Source of the DNA: an uncultured Lachnospiraceae bacterium
Lineage (GTDB): Bacteria > Bacillota > Clostridia > Lachnospirales > Lachnospiraceae
DNA: 64,000 bases
NCBI GenBank assembly: GCA_910587935.1
Contig: CAJUNP010000008.1
Span: forward strand, 1-64,000
Direction of reading: 5' to 3'
A model generated the notes under the pieces. The model was not told where the DNA came from, did not search any database, and saw only the letters and a list, made by a program, of their open reading frames with translations. The translations under genes were made by a program, and so were the position numbers. The first letter of the stretch is position 1. Each line of letters opens with the position of its first letter. Below, piece by piece: positions 1-7,249 of the stretch.

Positions 1-255
1 TTTAATTTGAAGAATTTACCGGTAATTAGGAGTGGGTAAAGTTACGAATAACAATTTGTATTTACCCCTAAACATGGTTCTTGGCTGAACCTGATCGAAA
101 GCTTTTTCGGCAAAATGGCGAAACAATGCCTTAAGGGCATCCGGGTAAGCAGCAAGCAAGAGCTGGAAGAACGCATTTATAAATATATCGAAGAGATTAA
201 CGAGGATCCAGTGGTATATCATTGGACCTATAAAATGGATGAAATCTCTGTGTGA
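1..255 (+). pseudogene. IS630-family transposase, 3' remnant
   Basis: From base 61 the frame reads FTPKHGSWLNLIESFFGKMA and continues to a TGA at 253-255, matching the C-terminal end of IS630-type DDE transposases (HGSWLN and the catalytic-region Glu in IESFF). Upstream in the same frame there are stops at 37-39 and 55-57, so the part that should hold the earlier catalytic Asp residues is broken or out of frame within the window. The window starts inside the element, so it cannot be said how much of it survives to the left. It is a dead insertion-sequence fragment and, with the IS3 remnant beside it, marks this end as accessory DNA. Confidence 0.75.
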
Positions 256-502
256 CTTTTGCACACGCTCTTCGAGGACGTTATACTAGTATGTTTACTG
301 GATATTTAATGCTTCCGTGATAATACCATGATAACAAAAAAACCAAAAACGTCAGATACAAGGCGAATATCAAAGAAAAAACCACCGAAAATGCCCTATA
401 AATCACGCAAAATCCCCCTGATTTCCACCACAGAAAACCGTGAGGGTGGCGAGACAGTTGGATTTGGCCGTGTTAATACGTTTCTTGCAAGGATACCAAT
501 GC
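256..502. other. Insertion-sequence debris without a gene
   Basis: No convincing gene is seen on either strand between the two broken transposases. A 12-base direct repeat TGGCGAGACAGT occurs at 447-458 and again at 568-579, 121 bases apart. The second copy lies at the point where the neighbouring IS3 reading stops looking like a transposase. The repeat may mark the edge of a duplication or deletion that truncated the element. Confidence 0.4.
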
Positions 503-1015
503 CTAAGCTGCAGCATCCAGAGATTCATAATATCCCTGCCGCTTGACCATAGGAGGAAGGCCCTCATTGGCGAGACAGTCAAATATGGCGGATATATAGA
601 GCATTCCATCTTTTGCTTTGATCTCGGTTATGTCCGTAACTCATTTTTTGAGTGGCTCCGTTGATTTGAAATCCCTTCTCAGCAGGTCATCACATTTACG
701 CGCCTCCCGGTCCGCTTTGGTGATCCCATTTGGTCTACGTTTCGGGCGGTGGCTGAGTCTGATCTCTTCCATGATGCGGTAGACAGTGCGTTTGCTGGGA
801 ATGCGGACGTCCTTCGGCTGTTTTAAAAGAAGCGCCTGATACATGCGGATCCGTCCGTAAGTATCGTTATATTCATCTTCAGACGCGATTGCCCTCATGG
901 CATCGGCTAATGGCTGATATTTCCATGGGCAGTTTCTGTAAAGAATGTCTACGAACGTTTTTTTGCCGGAATATCTTAAGTGTAGTAGTTTGAGTAAAGT
1001 AGAGATAGAGTCTTT
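503..1015 (-). pseudogene. IS3-family transposase (OrfB), degenerate
   Basis: Read on the minus strand from about 1015 the frame gives KTFVDILYRNCPWKYQ, then DTYGRIRMYQALLL, then RPKRRPNGI (the HTH_21 and linker region of IS3 OrfB), then TEPLKK-stop-VTDITEIKAKDGM and ISAIFDC, the start of the rve integrase core. The stop at 641-643 is a TGA where the family has Trp, so one nonsense change split the gene. A second stop falls at 503-505. After ISAIFDC the sequence no longer resembles the family, so the catalytic C-terminal half is missing. It is a non-functional remnant. Confidence 0.8.
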
Positions 1016-1159
1016 TTAGGGTTTGACAGCTCTGTATCATTTTTGCTTTGCAGGCTATAATTATTGAGATTTTTGGAATTGATTGTGTGGACAATGATTT
1101 CTGGATAGACAGTTTAAGTGGTTATATAAGTGGCAGGAGCAATGTATGAAGGAGAAGGT

Positions 1160-1639
1160 ATGGAAGTTATAAGAGCCAATGCCGATGATGCAGATATAAT
1201 AGGATACATTCATTCTGTTGCATGGAAACAGGCATATGTAGGTATGTTTCCAGAAGACTTTTTGAATGGGGATACACCTGAAAAAAGAAAGCAGGAGTTT
1301 ATAGATTCATGTGGCTGTGAGGATGTTTCTTACTACATAATGTACGAAAATGATAAGGCTGTGGGAATAGTTAAGGTAGTAGATGCGCCGGATGCTTATG
1401 AAATAGCAAGTTTATATATCTTAGAGCAGTATCGTAATCAAGGATATGGAAAGCGAGTTATAGCATACTTGAAGAAAGAATTCGATAAAAAGCGAATACA
1501 GTTATGGGTGTTAGAAGATAATCCAAAAGCTAAACGGTTTTATGAAAACAATGGCTTTAAAAATACAGGGAATTCAAGAGTGATTTACCGGGGGAATTCT
1601 TATGTGCAGATTCAGTATGAACGTTTACCGGAGGTGTAG
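1160..1639 (+). CDS. GNAT family N-acetyltransferase
   Basis: A 159-residue GNAT-fold acetyltransferase, a typical single-domain length. It should transfer an acyl group, usually acetyl from acetyl-CoA, to an amine in the cytoplasm; the substrate cannot be told. The acetyl-CoA loop is visible as EQYRNQGYGKRVI (the family's Q/RxxGxG/A motif), followed by the C-terminal strand and helix WVLEDNPKAKRFYENNGF that ends most GNAT domains. The start at 1160 is chosen because AAGGAG at 1149-1154 lies 5 bases upstream; the more upstream in-frame ATG at 1130 has no such site. It is the only intact gene in a run of broken acetyltransferase, VOC and transposase fragments. Confidence 0.85.
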   Translation: MEVIRANADDADIIGYIHSVAWKQAYVGMFPEDFLNGDTPEKRKQEFIDSCGCEDVSYYIMYENDKAVGIVKVVDAPDAYEIASLYILEQYRNQGYGKRVIAYLKKEFDKKRIQLWVLEDNPKAKRFYENNGFKNTGNSRVIYRGNSYVQIQYERLPEV

Positions 1640-1648
1640 GCATTTGAG

Positions 1649-1831
1649 ATGTATTTTGACAAGGAGATGTGTGAAACGTCTAATATAATATGCTTGCCAT
1701 TTAACGAAGAATATTTTGCAGAAATTACATTGCGCGTTGCGGAGTGGAATGAAAGTGCATTGAAATTATATAAAAAATTCGGATTCGTAGTTAGGAAGAA
1801 AGAAAAGGTGCAGAGTTATGAAATTCAATAA
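1649..1831 (+). pseudogene. GNAT acetyltransferase, C-terminal fragment
   Basis: Sixty residues, of which the second half (VAEWNESALKLYKKFGFVVRK) is the closing strand and helix of a GNAT domain (family pattern VxxxNxxAxxLYxKxGF). The acetyl-CoA-binding part is absent, and no ribosome binding site precedes the first ATG. It is probably the tail left after a deletion inside a second acetyltransferase gene. Its last bases overlap the start of the broken VOC gene. Confidence 0.6.
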
Positions 1832-2070
1832 GCTGATACCGGAACTAACGATTACAAACATCAATAATTCAAAGGAATTTTATACAACAGCATTGGGATT
1901 CAAAATAGAATACGAACGCTCAGAAGACAAGTTTGCATTTTGGTCGTTGGGAGAGGCGCAATTAATGTTAGATGAGATAAATGAAAACGGGAACGTTGGG
2001 GAACTGGTATTAATTTCAAATTGACATAGGGGATATAGATGGATTTGTAAAGAACGTGAAAGCACAAGCT
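1818..2070 (+). pseudogene. VOC/glyoxalase-fold protein, frameshifted
   Basis: The first frame reads a normal start of a vicinal-oxygen-chelate domain: LIPELTITNINNSKEFYTTALGFKIEY, then FAFWSLGEAQLML. It ends early at 2024. Reading on one frame over from about 2014 gives FQIDIGDIDGFVKNVKAQA, the usual next element of bleomycin-resistance and glyoxalase-like proteins. A single frameshift therefore inactivates the gene, and the C-terminal half (second metal ligand) is not recoverable. The intact ancestor would have been about 125 residues. Confidence 0.65.
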
Positions 2071-2240
2071 AATTATGGATTATGCTGCAAATGAAAATGC
2101 AGACGTATGTTATGTCACTATTTATGAGAAACATAGTTATGGAAATTGATGAACTGGTCGGCCGGGTTGCTGTGCATTTTGGATTGGGGGAATATTAAAA
2201 GTCAGGATTTTTTCGTCAGTCTATAGAGGATGGAGGACTA
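2071..2240. other. Degenerate sequence between broken genes
   Basis: Short open stretches on the plus strand, one ending EIDELVGRVAVHFGLGEY with a stop at 2196-2198, look like tails of deleted genes. None has a start with a ribosome binding site or a recognisable domain. GGAGG at 2232-2236 belongs to the next gene. Confidence 0.3.
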
Positions 2241-3188
2241 ATGCCAATGGATTATAAAGAAGCTATTATAATATTTGAAACCGATACAAAAAAGAGTGTT
2301 GTTCAAATAGAGCGTTGCAGCGTTGGTATTGCGAACTATGTTTTTATTGTCTCCACTGCAACTGAAAAGTTTATTCTCAGATGCAGTAAAGATGAAAATG
2401 CTTATAATAGTACCGTTTACTGGCTTGGCAAGCTGTCCGGATGTGAAATTTCGATACCTGTTGTTTTATCGAAAGGAAAGTGCAGAGGCTATTCATATTT
2501 GATTCTTTCATTTATACCTGGAGACGATATTGGCAATGTCTATTATAAATTAAATGACAGTGAGAAAAAACAAATTGCAAAAGAAATAGTTGAGATACAG
2601 CGAACAGTATCAAGGATTGATATATCACCGGATGCGGAGTGGACATGGAACCACTTTATTGATGAAATGCTGAATCGTGCAGAGGAGAGGTTAAAACGAA
2701 AACATTATTTTGATATCAGAAATATATATGTCATAAAGGAAATACGCCAAGAAATGCAACAATATTTGGATAAGGTTCGACCAACACCATATCTGGATGA
2801 TATAAGTACAAAAAATATATTAATATATAAGGGGAAATTATCTGGGATCATCGATATCGATTGGGTCGGTTTGGGTGATATGCTTACTTTTGTTGCACTC
2901 ACGAAAGTTGCACTGCTCAATATGGATTTGGATACCAGGTATATTGATTATCTGTTGGATGAGATTCATCCAAACACGATAGAGTACAAAGCATTTGTAT
3001 TCTATTGCCTGATTTATTGTGTGGATTTTATGGGGGAAAGAGGTATGCAATTTCTTGATAAAAAGATTCCGGTAAATGAAAGTATAATCAAGAGACTGAA
3101 TGATATTTTTAACAATCTTTTGGAAGAATGGAACAAATGTTGTACTGAACAAGTTGAAAAAGGTAAAGGCCTGATTTATGGATTTTAG
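2241..3188 (+). CDS. Aminoglycoside phosphotransferase-like kinase (APH/choline kinase fold)
   Basis: A 315-residue protein of the APH (PF01636) fold. The N-lobe is seen around residues 10-60 (IANYVFIVSTATEKFILRCS, with the Lys/Arg strand). The catalytic loop is near residues 180-200, where PYLDDISTKNIL stands in for the family's HGDxxxxN; the His-Gly of HGD is replaced but Asp and the downstream Asn are kept. The metal-binding Asp follows in IIDIDWVGLGD. It would phosphorylate a small hydroxylated molecule with ATP or GTP; an aminoglycoside or macrolide is possible but unproven. GGAGG at 2232-2236 supports the start. The 3' end overlaps the next gene by 11 bases, so the two are probably translated together. 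Confidence 0.75.
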   Translation: MPMDYKEAIIIFETDTKKSVVQIERCSVGIANYVFIVSTATEKFILRCSKDENAYNSTVYWLGKLSGCEISIPVVLSKGKCRGYSYLILSFIPGDDIGNVYYKLNDSEKKQIAKEIVEIQRTVSRIDISPDAEWTWNHFIDEMLNRAEERLKRKHYFDIRNIYVIKEIRQEMQQYLDKVRPTPYLDDISTKNILIYKGKLSGIIDIDWVGLGDMLTFVALTKVALLNMDLDTRYIDYLLDEIHPNTIEYKAFVFYCLIYCVDFMGERGMQFLDKKIPVNESIIKRLNDIFNNLLEEWNKCCTEQVEKGKGLIYGF

Positions 3189-4071
3189 TGCATTTATAAA
3201 TGACATACAAAATGGCAGATGGAATGTTTACGGCGCAGAAGTGTATGAGAACGGACGGCTTATTCACAAATATAAGGATACCTGCCAGACGAAATATCCC
3301 ATTTACTCTGCGACAAAAACAATCCTTTCCATAGCGGCAGGTATTGCGTATGATCAGGGGAAGCTGCAGCTGGAACGGCCAGTTCTTGATTATCTTCCGG
3401 CAGAAGCAACGGAGCAAATGCCAGAGGTACAAAGAACAACATTTCAGTCTATAACGATAGAGCGGTTATTAACCATGTCGGTGGAAGGGTTTCCTTTTCG
3501 GCCGGAAGGAGAAAGCTATTTAAAATACGCGCTTTCCTGTCCCATAAAAAATGCCGGAGCAAAGATTTTCAGTTATAGCAACATACCTGCCTACCTGGTT
3601 GGCGTGGCTTTGGCAAATGCGGTCGGAGAAGATTTATTTTCCTATCTGAACCGGAATCTTTTGCTGCCGTTACACGTCACGGCTCCGGTTTATAAGAGAT
3701 GCCCCGACGGATACTTTTACGGCGCTTCCGGTATGGAACTGTGCGTCCATGATCTGAGCCAGATTGGCTTACTGCTATGCAATGGCGGAATTTATGAGGG
3801 GAAGCGGATTGTGTCGGAAGAATATGTAAAAAGAGCGGTCAGCATACAGCAGATGAACCGGGAGGGCGGCTACGGGTATTTTATATGGAAATACAGGGAC
3901 GGTTTCAGTATTCATGGAAAATGGAATCAAAGATGTTACATTTTGCCGCAGCAAAAGCTTGTTGTTACGTATCTTTCACATATAGAGGAGGAACTGCCGG
4001 AACTGCTTGATAGTGTGGAGAAAAATATAATGGGAATTGAAAGCTGTTTATCTTCTGATATTCCGAAGTGA
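3178..4071 (+). CDS. Beta-lactamase-fold serine hydrolase (class C-like)
   Basis: A 297-residue member of the PF00144 family (class C beta-lactamases, DD-peptidases, esterases). The catalytic SxxK is Ser44-Ala-Thr-Lys47 in IYSATKTILS. The second motif YxN is Tyr133-Ser-Asn135. The third box is HGKWNQR near residue 250, in the place of KTG or HxG. No signal peptide is seen, so it probably acts in the cytoplasm and is more likely an esterase or amidase than a cell-wall enzyme or true beta-lactamase. The start lies inside the end of the kinase gene, with AAAGG upstream. Pairing with an APH-like kinase suggests a two-step modification of one small molecule, but this is inference. Confidence 0.8.
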   Translation: MDFSAFINDIQNGRWNVYGAEVYENGRLIHKYKDTCQTKYPIYSATKTILSIAAGIAYDQGKLQLERPVLDYLPAEATEQMPEVQRTTFQSITIERLLTMSVEGFPFRPEGESYLKYALSCPIKNAGAKIFSYSNIPAYLVGVALANAVGEDLFSYLNRNLLLPLHVTAPVYKRCPDGYFYGASGMELCVHDLSQIGLLLCNGGIYEGKRIVSEEYVKRAVSIQQMNREGGYGYFIWKYRDGFSIHGKWNQRCYILPQQKLVVTYLSHIEEELPELLDSVEKNIMGIESCLSSDIPK

Positions 4072-4074
4072 TTA

Positions 4075-4103
4075 TTGACTTATCCTTTTCATGTTGCTAT
4101 AAT
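4075..4103 (+). promoter_or_regulatory. Sigma-A promoter of the ABC-2 exporter operon
   Basis: TTGACT (4075-4080), 17 bases, TATAAT (4098-4103): a near-consensus vegetative promoter. It starts 4 bases after the stop of the serine hydrolase gene and about 120 bases before the ABC ATPase start. Confidence 0.8.
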
Positions 4104-4111
4104 GAAAACCT

Positions 4112-4123
4112 TCTCGCCCGAGA
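4112..4123. promoter_or_regulatory. Inverted repeat at the transcription start, possible operator
   Basis: TCTCG-CC-CGAGA forms a perfect 5-base inverted repeat around the expected transcription start of the 4075-4103 promoter. This is a usual place for a repressor site. No regulator gene sits beside it, so its ligand and protein are unknown. Confidence 0.4.
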
Positions 4124-4224
4124 GACAACCAAATATTTTACCTTCGGTATTTGACTGGCAAATTCCAGCAAAACCAGACCGGCTTGGCAAGATATGCAAA
4201 TATAACTACCAGGAGGAAGCAGGA

Positions 4225-5013
4225 ATGATAACGATGGAGCATGTATGCAAGTCGTACAGGATTGCAAAAAGAAACGCAGGATTCTTAGAAGCCTGCAAAG
4301 CGCTTTTTCACCGTCAATACGAAACGATTCACGCGCTAAACGACGTAAGCTTTACCATTCGGGACGGTGAAATGGTAGGTTACATCGGCCCCAACGGAGC
4401 CGGGAAAAGCTCCACTATTAAAATCTTAAGCGGAATATTAACGCCTGACAGCGGAACGGTTCTTGTAGACGGAAGAATCCCCTATAAGAACAGGAGAAAA
4501 CACGTACAGGAGATCGGCGTCGTGTTTGGCCAGCGTTCCCAGTTATGGTGGGATGTTCCCGTCATGGATTCCTTTGAACTGTTGAAGGATATCTATTCGA
4601 TTCCGAAGCCGCTGTACAGACAAAATCTTGAAGAACTGACGGAACTGCTGAACTTAAAAGAACTGCTGCGATCGCCGGCGCGCCAGTTATCACTGGGACA
4701 AAGAATGCGCTGTGAAATTGCGGCTTCTTTGCTGCACAGTCCGCGCATTTTATTTCTGGACGAGCCGACAATCGGCCTGGACGCCGTGTCGAAGCTGGCG
4801 GTACGGGAGTTTATCCTGAAGCGCAACAAAGTCCATGGCACAACGGTAATACTGACTACCCACGATATGCAGGACATAGAAGCTTTATCCAATCGGATTA
4901 TTCTGATCGGAAAAGGCCGGATTCTTATGGACGGTACTTTGGAGGACATTAAGAGGGGGAATGACAATATTGATGAAACCATAGCCGAACTGTACCGTGC
5001 ATATGATATATAG
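4225..5013 (+). CDS. ABC-2 exporter, ATP-binding subunit (COG4586-like)
   Basis: A 262-residue ATPase. Walker A is GPNGAGKSST (about residue 55), then the characteristic Q-loop stretch VVFGQRSQLWWDVPV, the signature LSLGQRMR, Walker B ILFLDEPTIGLD and H-loop TTHDMQD. The QRSQLWWD stretch and the two partner permeases that follow are typical of the COG4586/4587/3694 export systems. It would power efflux of a hydrophobic or cationic compound across the membrane. The start at 4225 has AGGAGG at 4211-4216; the open frame reaches up to 4075, but those codons lie over the promoter. First gene of a three-gene operon. Confidence 0.88.
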   Translation: MITMEHVCKSYRIAKRNAGFLEACKALFHRQYETIHALNDVSFTIRDGEMVGYIGPNGAGKSSTIKILSGILTPDSGTVLVDGRIPYKNRRKHVQEIGVVFGQRSQLWWDVPVMDSFELLKDIYSIPKPLYRQNLEELTELLNLKELLRSPARQLSLGQRMRCEIAASLLHSPRILFLDEPTIGLDAVSKLAVREFILKRNKVHGTTVILTTHDMQDIEALSNRIILIGKGRILMDGTLEDIKRGNDNIDETIAELYRAYDI

Positions 5014-5028
5014 GAGGAGGCGCCGTTT

Positions 5029-5832
5029 ATGAAAAAATACTTATCCTTCTTCCGGCTTCGTTTTACGATGGGGCTGCAGTACAGAGCCGCGGCGCTGGCG
5101 GGAATCGTCACGCAGTTTACATGGGGATTTATGGAGGTTATGATGTTTCGGGCATTTTACCGGTCGGATGCGTCCGCGTTTCCCATGAGTTTTTCCGCAA
5201 CGGCATCTTACGTATGGCTGCAGCAGGCTTTTCTGGCTTTCTTTATGGTATGGATGATGGAGAATGAAATTTTTGATTCCATCATTAACGGAAATATTGC
5301 ATATGAACTTTGCAGACCGATTAACCTTTATAATATGTGGTTTTCCAGAAGCATGGCGACAAGGCTTTCGCGTGCTGTCCTGCGGTGCTTTCCGGTTCTG
5401 GGGGTGGCTTTTTTTGTGCCTTCTCCTTATGGACTTGAACCGCCTGCGGATTTCTTTCATTTCGCTCTTTTTTTGGTGACCCTGGTATTGGGGTTTGCGG
5501 TAACCGTATCATTTTGTATGCTGATTTATTTTTTTACATTTTTTACCGTTTCCCCTCAGGGGCTTCGTATCCTATTTACATCTTTAGTGGAATTTTTTGC
5601 GGGGGCGGTTATTCCTCTGCCGTTTTTTCCGGAAAACATACAGCGGATTATGGAGGCCCTGCCCTTTGCGGCCATGCAAAACGTATCGCTTAGAATCTTC
5701 AGCGGAAGCATGAACGAAGTACAGATGCAAAAGGCGGTTGCGCTGCAGGTATTCTGGCTGCTTGTATTAACTGCTGCAGGAAAACTGTTATGCAGGTTTG
5801 CAGAAAAAAAGGTAACCATACAGGGAGGCTGA
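5029..5832 (+). CDS. ABC-2 exporter permease (COG4587-like)
   Basis: A 267-residue integral membrane protein with about six hydrophobic segments and no soluble domain. It opens MKKYLSFFRLRFTMGLQYRAAALAG, with the amphipathic interface helix and the conserved motif ELCRPINLYNMWFSRSMA seen in this permease type. GGAGGAGG just upstream of 5029 supports the start. It follows the ATPase by 15 bases and should form half of the transmembrane pathway together with the next gene. Confidence 0.82.
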   Translation: MKKYLSFFRLRFTMGLQYRAAALAGIVTQFTWGFMEVMMFRAFYRSDASAFPMSFSATASYVWLQQAFLAFFMVWMMENEIFDSIINGNIAYELCRPINLYNMWFSRSMATRLSRAVLRCFPVLGVAFFVPSPYGLEPPADFFHFALFLVTLVLGFAVTVSFCMLIYFFTFFTVSPQGLRILFTSLVEFFAGAVIPLPFFPENIQRIMEALPFAAMQNVSLRIFSGSMNEVQMQKAVALQVFWLLVLTAAGKLLCRFAEKKVTIQGG

Positions 5833-5837
5833 ATGAA

Positions 5838-6635
5838 ATGAAAACAATCCGAAAATCTTTTCACCTGTATCTCCATTATATATCCATAAATATCCGGTCC
5901 ATGATGCAATATAAAACTTCGTTTTTCCTTTCCGCAATGGGACAGTTTCTGGTTTCTTTTAATGTATTCCTGGGGATATTTTTTATGTTCCGGAGGTTTA
6001 GGACGGTAGAAGACTTTTCCTACGGCGAAGTACTGCTGTGCTTTTCCATTGTTCTACTTGAGTTTTCTCTTGCAGAAATGTTTGTCAGGGGATTCGACGC
6101 TTTTTCGGGCATTGTCAGAAGCGGGGAATTTGACAGGATTTTGGTGCGTCCGCAAAATGAAATCTTACAAGTGCTGGGCAGCCGGTTTGAACTTTCGCGA
6201 ATCGGAAGAATGATACAGGCGATTGTGATGTTTGTATACGGAGTTGCAAACAGTCATGTAAACTGGAACCTTTCCAAAGCGGTTACCGTTATTTTTATGC
6301 TGATCGGGGGAACTGCGGTTTTTTCCGCACTGTTTCTGATTTATGCCGCGTTATGCTTTTTTACTCTGGAAGGCCTGGAATTTATGAATGTATTTACCGA
6401 CGGCGCCAGAGAGTTCGGGAAATACCCCATTGGCATATATGGGAAAAAGATGCTGCTGTTTACTACGTTTTTGGTTCCTTATGCGTTAATACAGTATTAT
6501 CCGCTGTTATATCTCCTGGGAAAGCGGGAGTCCGTTTTGTATCTGTTTATGCCGTTGTTTGCCTGTTTGTTTCTGCTTCCGGCGTTTCTGCTTTGGAAAT
6601 TCGGGGTACGGCATTATAAATCAAGCGGATCCTGA
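5838..6635 (+). CDS. ABC-2 exporter permease (COG3694-like)
   Basis: A 265-residue membrane protein with about six transmembrane segments and the family stretch SGEFDRILVRPQNEILQVLGSR on its cytoplasmic side. It is the second permease, so the exporter would be a heterodimer of two different membrane subunits with an ATPase dimer. The start at 5838 is 5 bases past the stop of the preceding gene, with GGAGG at 5824-5828. An upstream ATG in the same frame at 5790 lies inside the previous gene and has no binding site. Confidence 0.82.
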   Translation: MKTIRKSFHLYLHYISINIRSMMQYKTSFFLSAMGQFLVSFNVFLGIFFMFRRFRTVEDFSYGEVLLCFSIVLLEFSLAEMFVRGFDAFSGIVRSGEFDRILVRPQNEILQVLGSRFELSRIGRMIQAIVMFVYGVANSHVNWNLSKAVTVIFMLIGGTAVFSALFLIYAALCFFTLEGLEFMNVFTDGAREFGKYPIGIYGKKMLLFTTFLVPYALIQYYPLLYLLGKRESVLYLFMPLFACLFLLPAFLLWKFGVRHYKSSGS

Positions 6636-6885
6636 GGTCTACCGATGTCTGAGCGGCAGTGATAAAACCAAATTATGCTTCATTTTAATAAGTGATTATG
6701 CTGCCGGCAAAGCACAACATCTCGGAAGAGATTCGCTAATTTTTTGTATAATAGAAATAAAATGAATTGATAAATAAAGTCTGTTGTGATAAAGTTATGT
6801 TAGATAGCGTTAATTGATTGTCTTTCAAACAGGATGAAAGTTGGAAAGGCTTTTTGGTGTAACAGAAAAATGGGGAGGACGGAAC

Positions 6886-7236
6886 GTGAAGCGCAAGATG
6901 ATTTGGTGCTGTGCCATTGCGGTGATAATACTTGTTGCAGGATTCGGAGGATATAAGATGGGATTATTTGAAAAGATTTTAGCCCCGAGACAGGAAGTAG
7001 AACAGGATGAGTCGAGGGCCGTGGCAGACGTGGTGGAAGGCAGGGAATTAATGGCTGTCGTTTCAACGGAGGAAGAAGCAAAAGAAATAGCTTCTCTCTA
7101 TGACATAGAATTGGTAATGTATGCCGATGGAGTGGCGGAATATACAACTAAAGAACCGCTTCATGAGGTGATTCTAAAGGGAAAGGAGGCTGGTTATCCG
7201 GAAGTTTTTGTTAATTTAGAAAGAAATTTATATTAA
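6886..7236 (+). CDS. Membrane-anchored protein resembling a subtilisin prodomain
   Basis: A 116-residue protein: short cytoplasmic start VKRKM, one transmembrane helix (about residues 5-25, WCCAIAVIILVAGFGGYKMG), an acidic linker, then a compact outer domain from about residue 52. That domain (ELMAVVSTEEEAKEIASLYD, then DGVAEYTTKE and PLHEVILKG) lines up with the prodomain of the subtilisin in the next gene (EVFFSCSTREEAELYAEAFG, then DNVAVLCLPEG): same strand-helix-strand order and length. Subtilisin prodomains fold the protease and inhibit it, so this may be a second, detached copy working in trans. That function is inferred. The GTG start at 6886 has GGGGAGG at 6872-6878. The stop is 13 bases before the protease gene, so the two are co-transcribed. 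A TATAAT at 6747-6752 could be the -10 box, but no clear -35 is seen. Confidence 0.7.
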   Translation: MKRKMIWCCAIAVIILVAGFGGYKMGLFEKILAPRQEVEQDESRAVADVVEGRELMAVVSTEEEAKEIASLYDIELVMYADGVAEYTTKEPLHEVILKGKEAGYPEVFVNLERNLY

Positions 7237-7249
7237 GAGGGAGAGAAAT

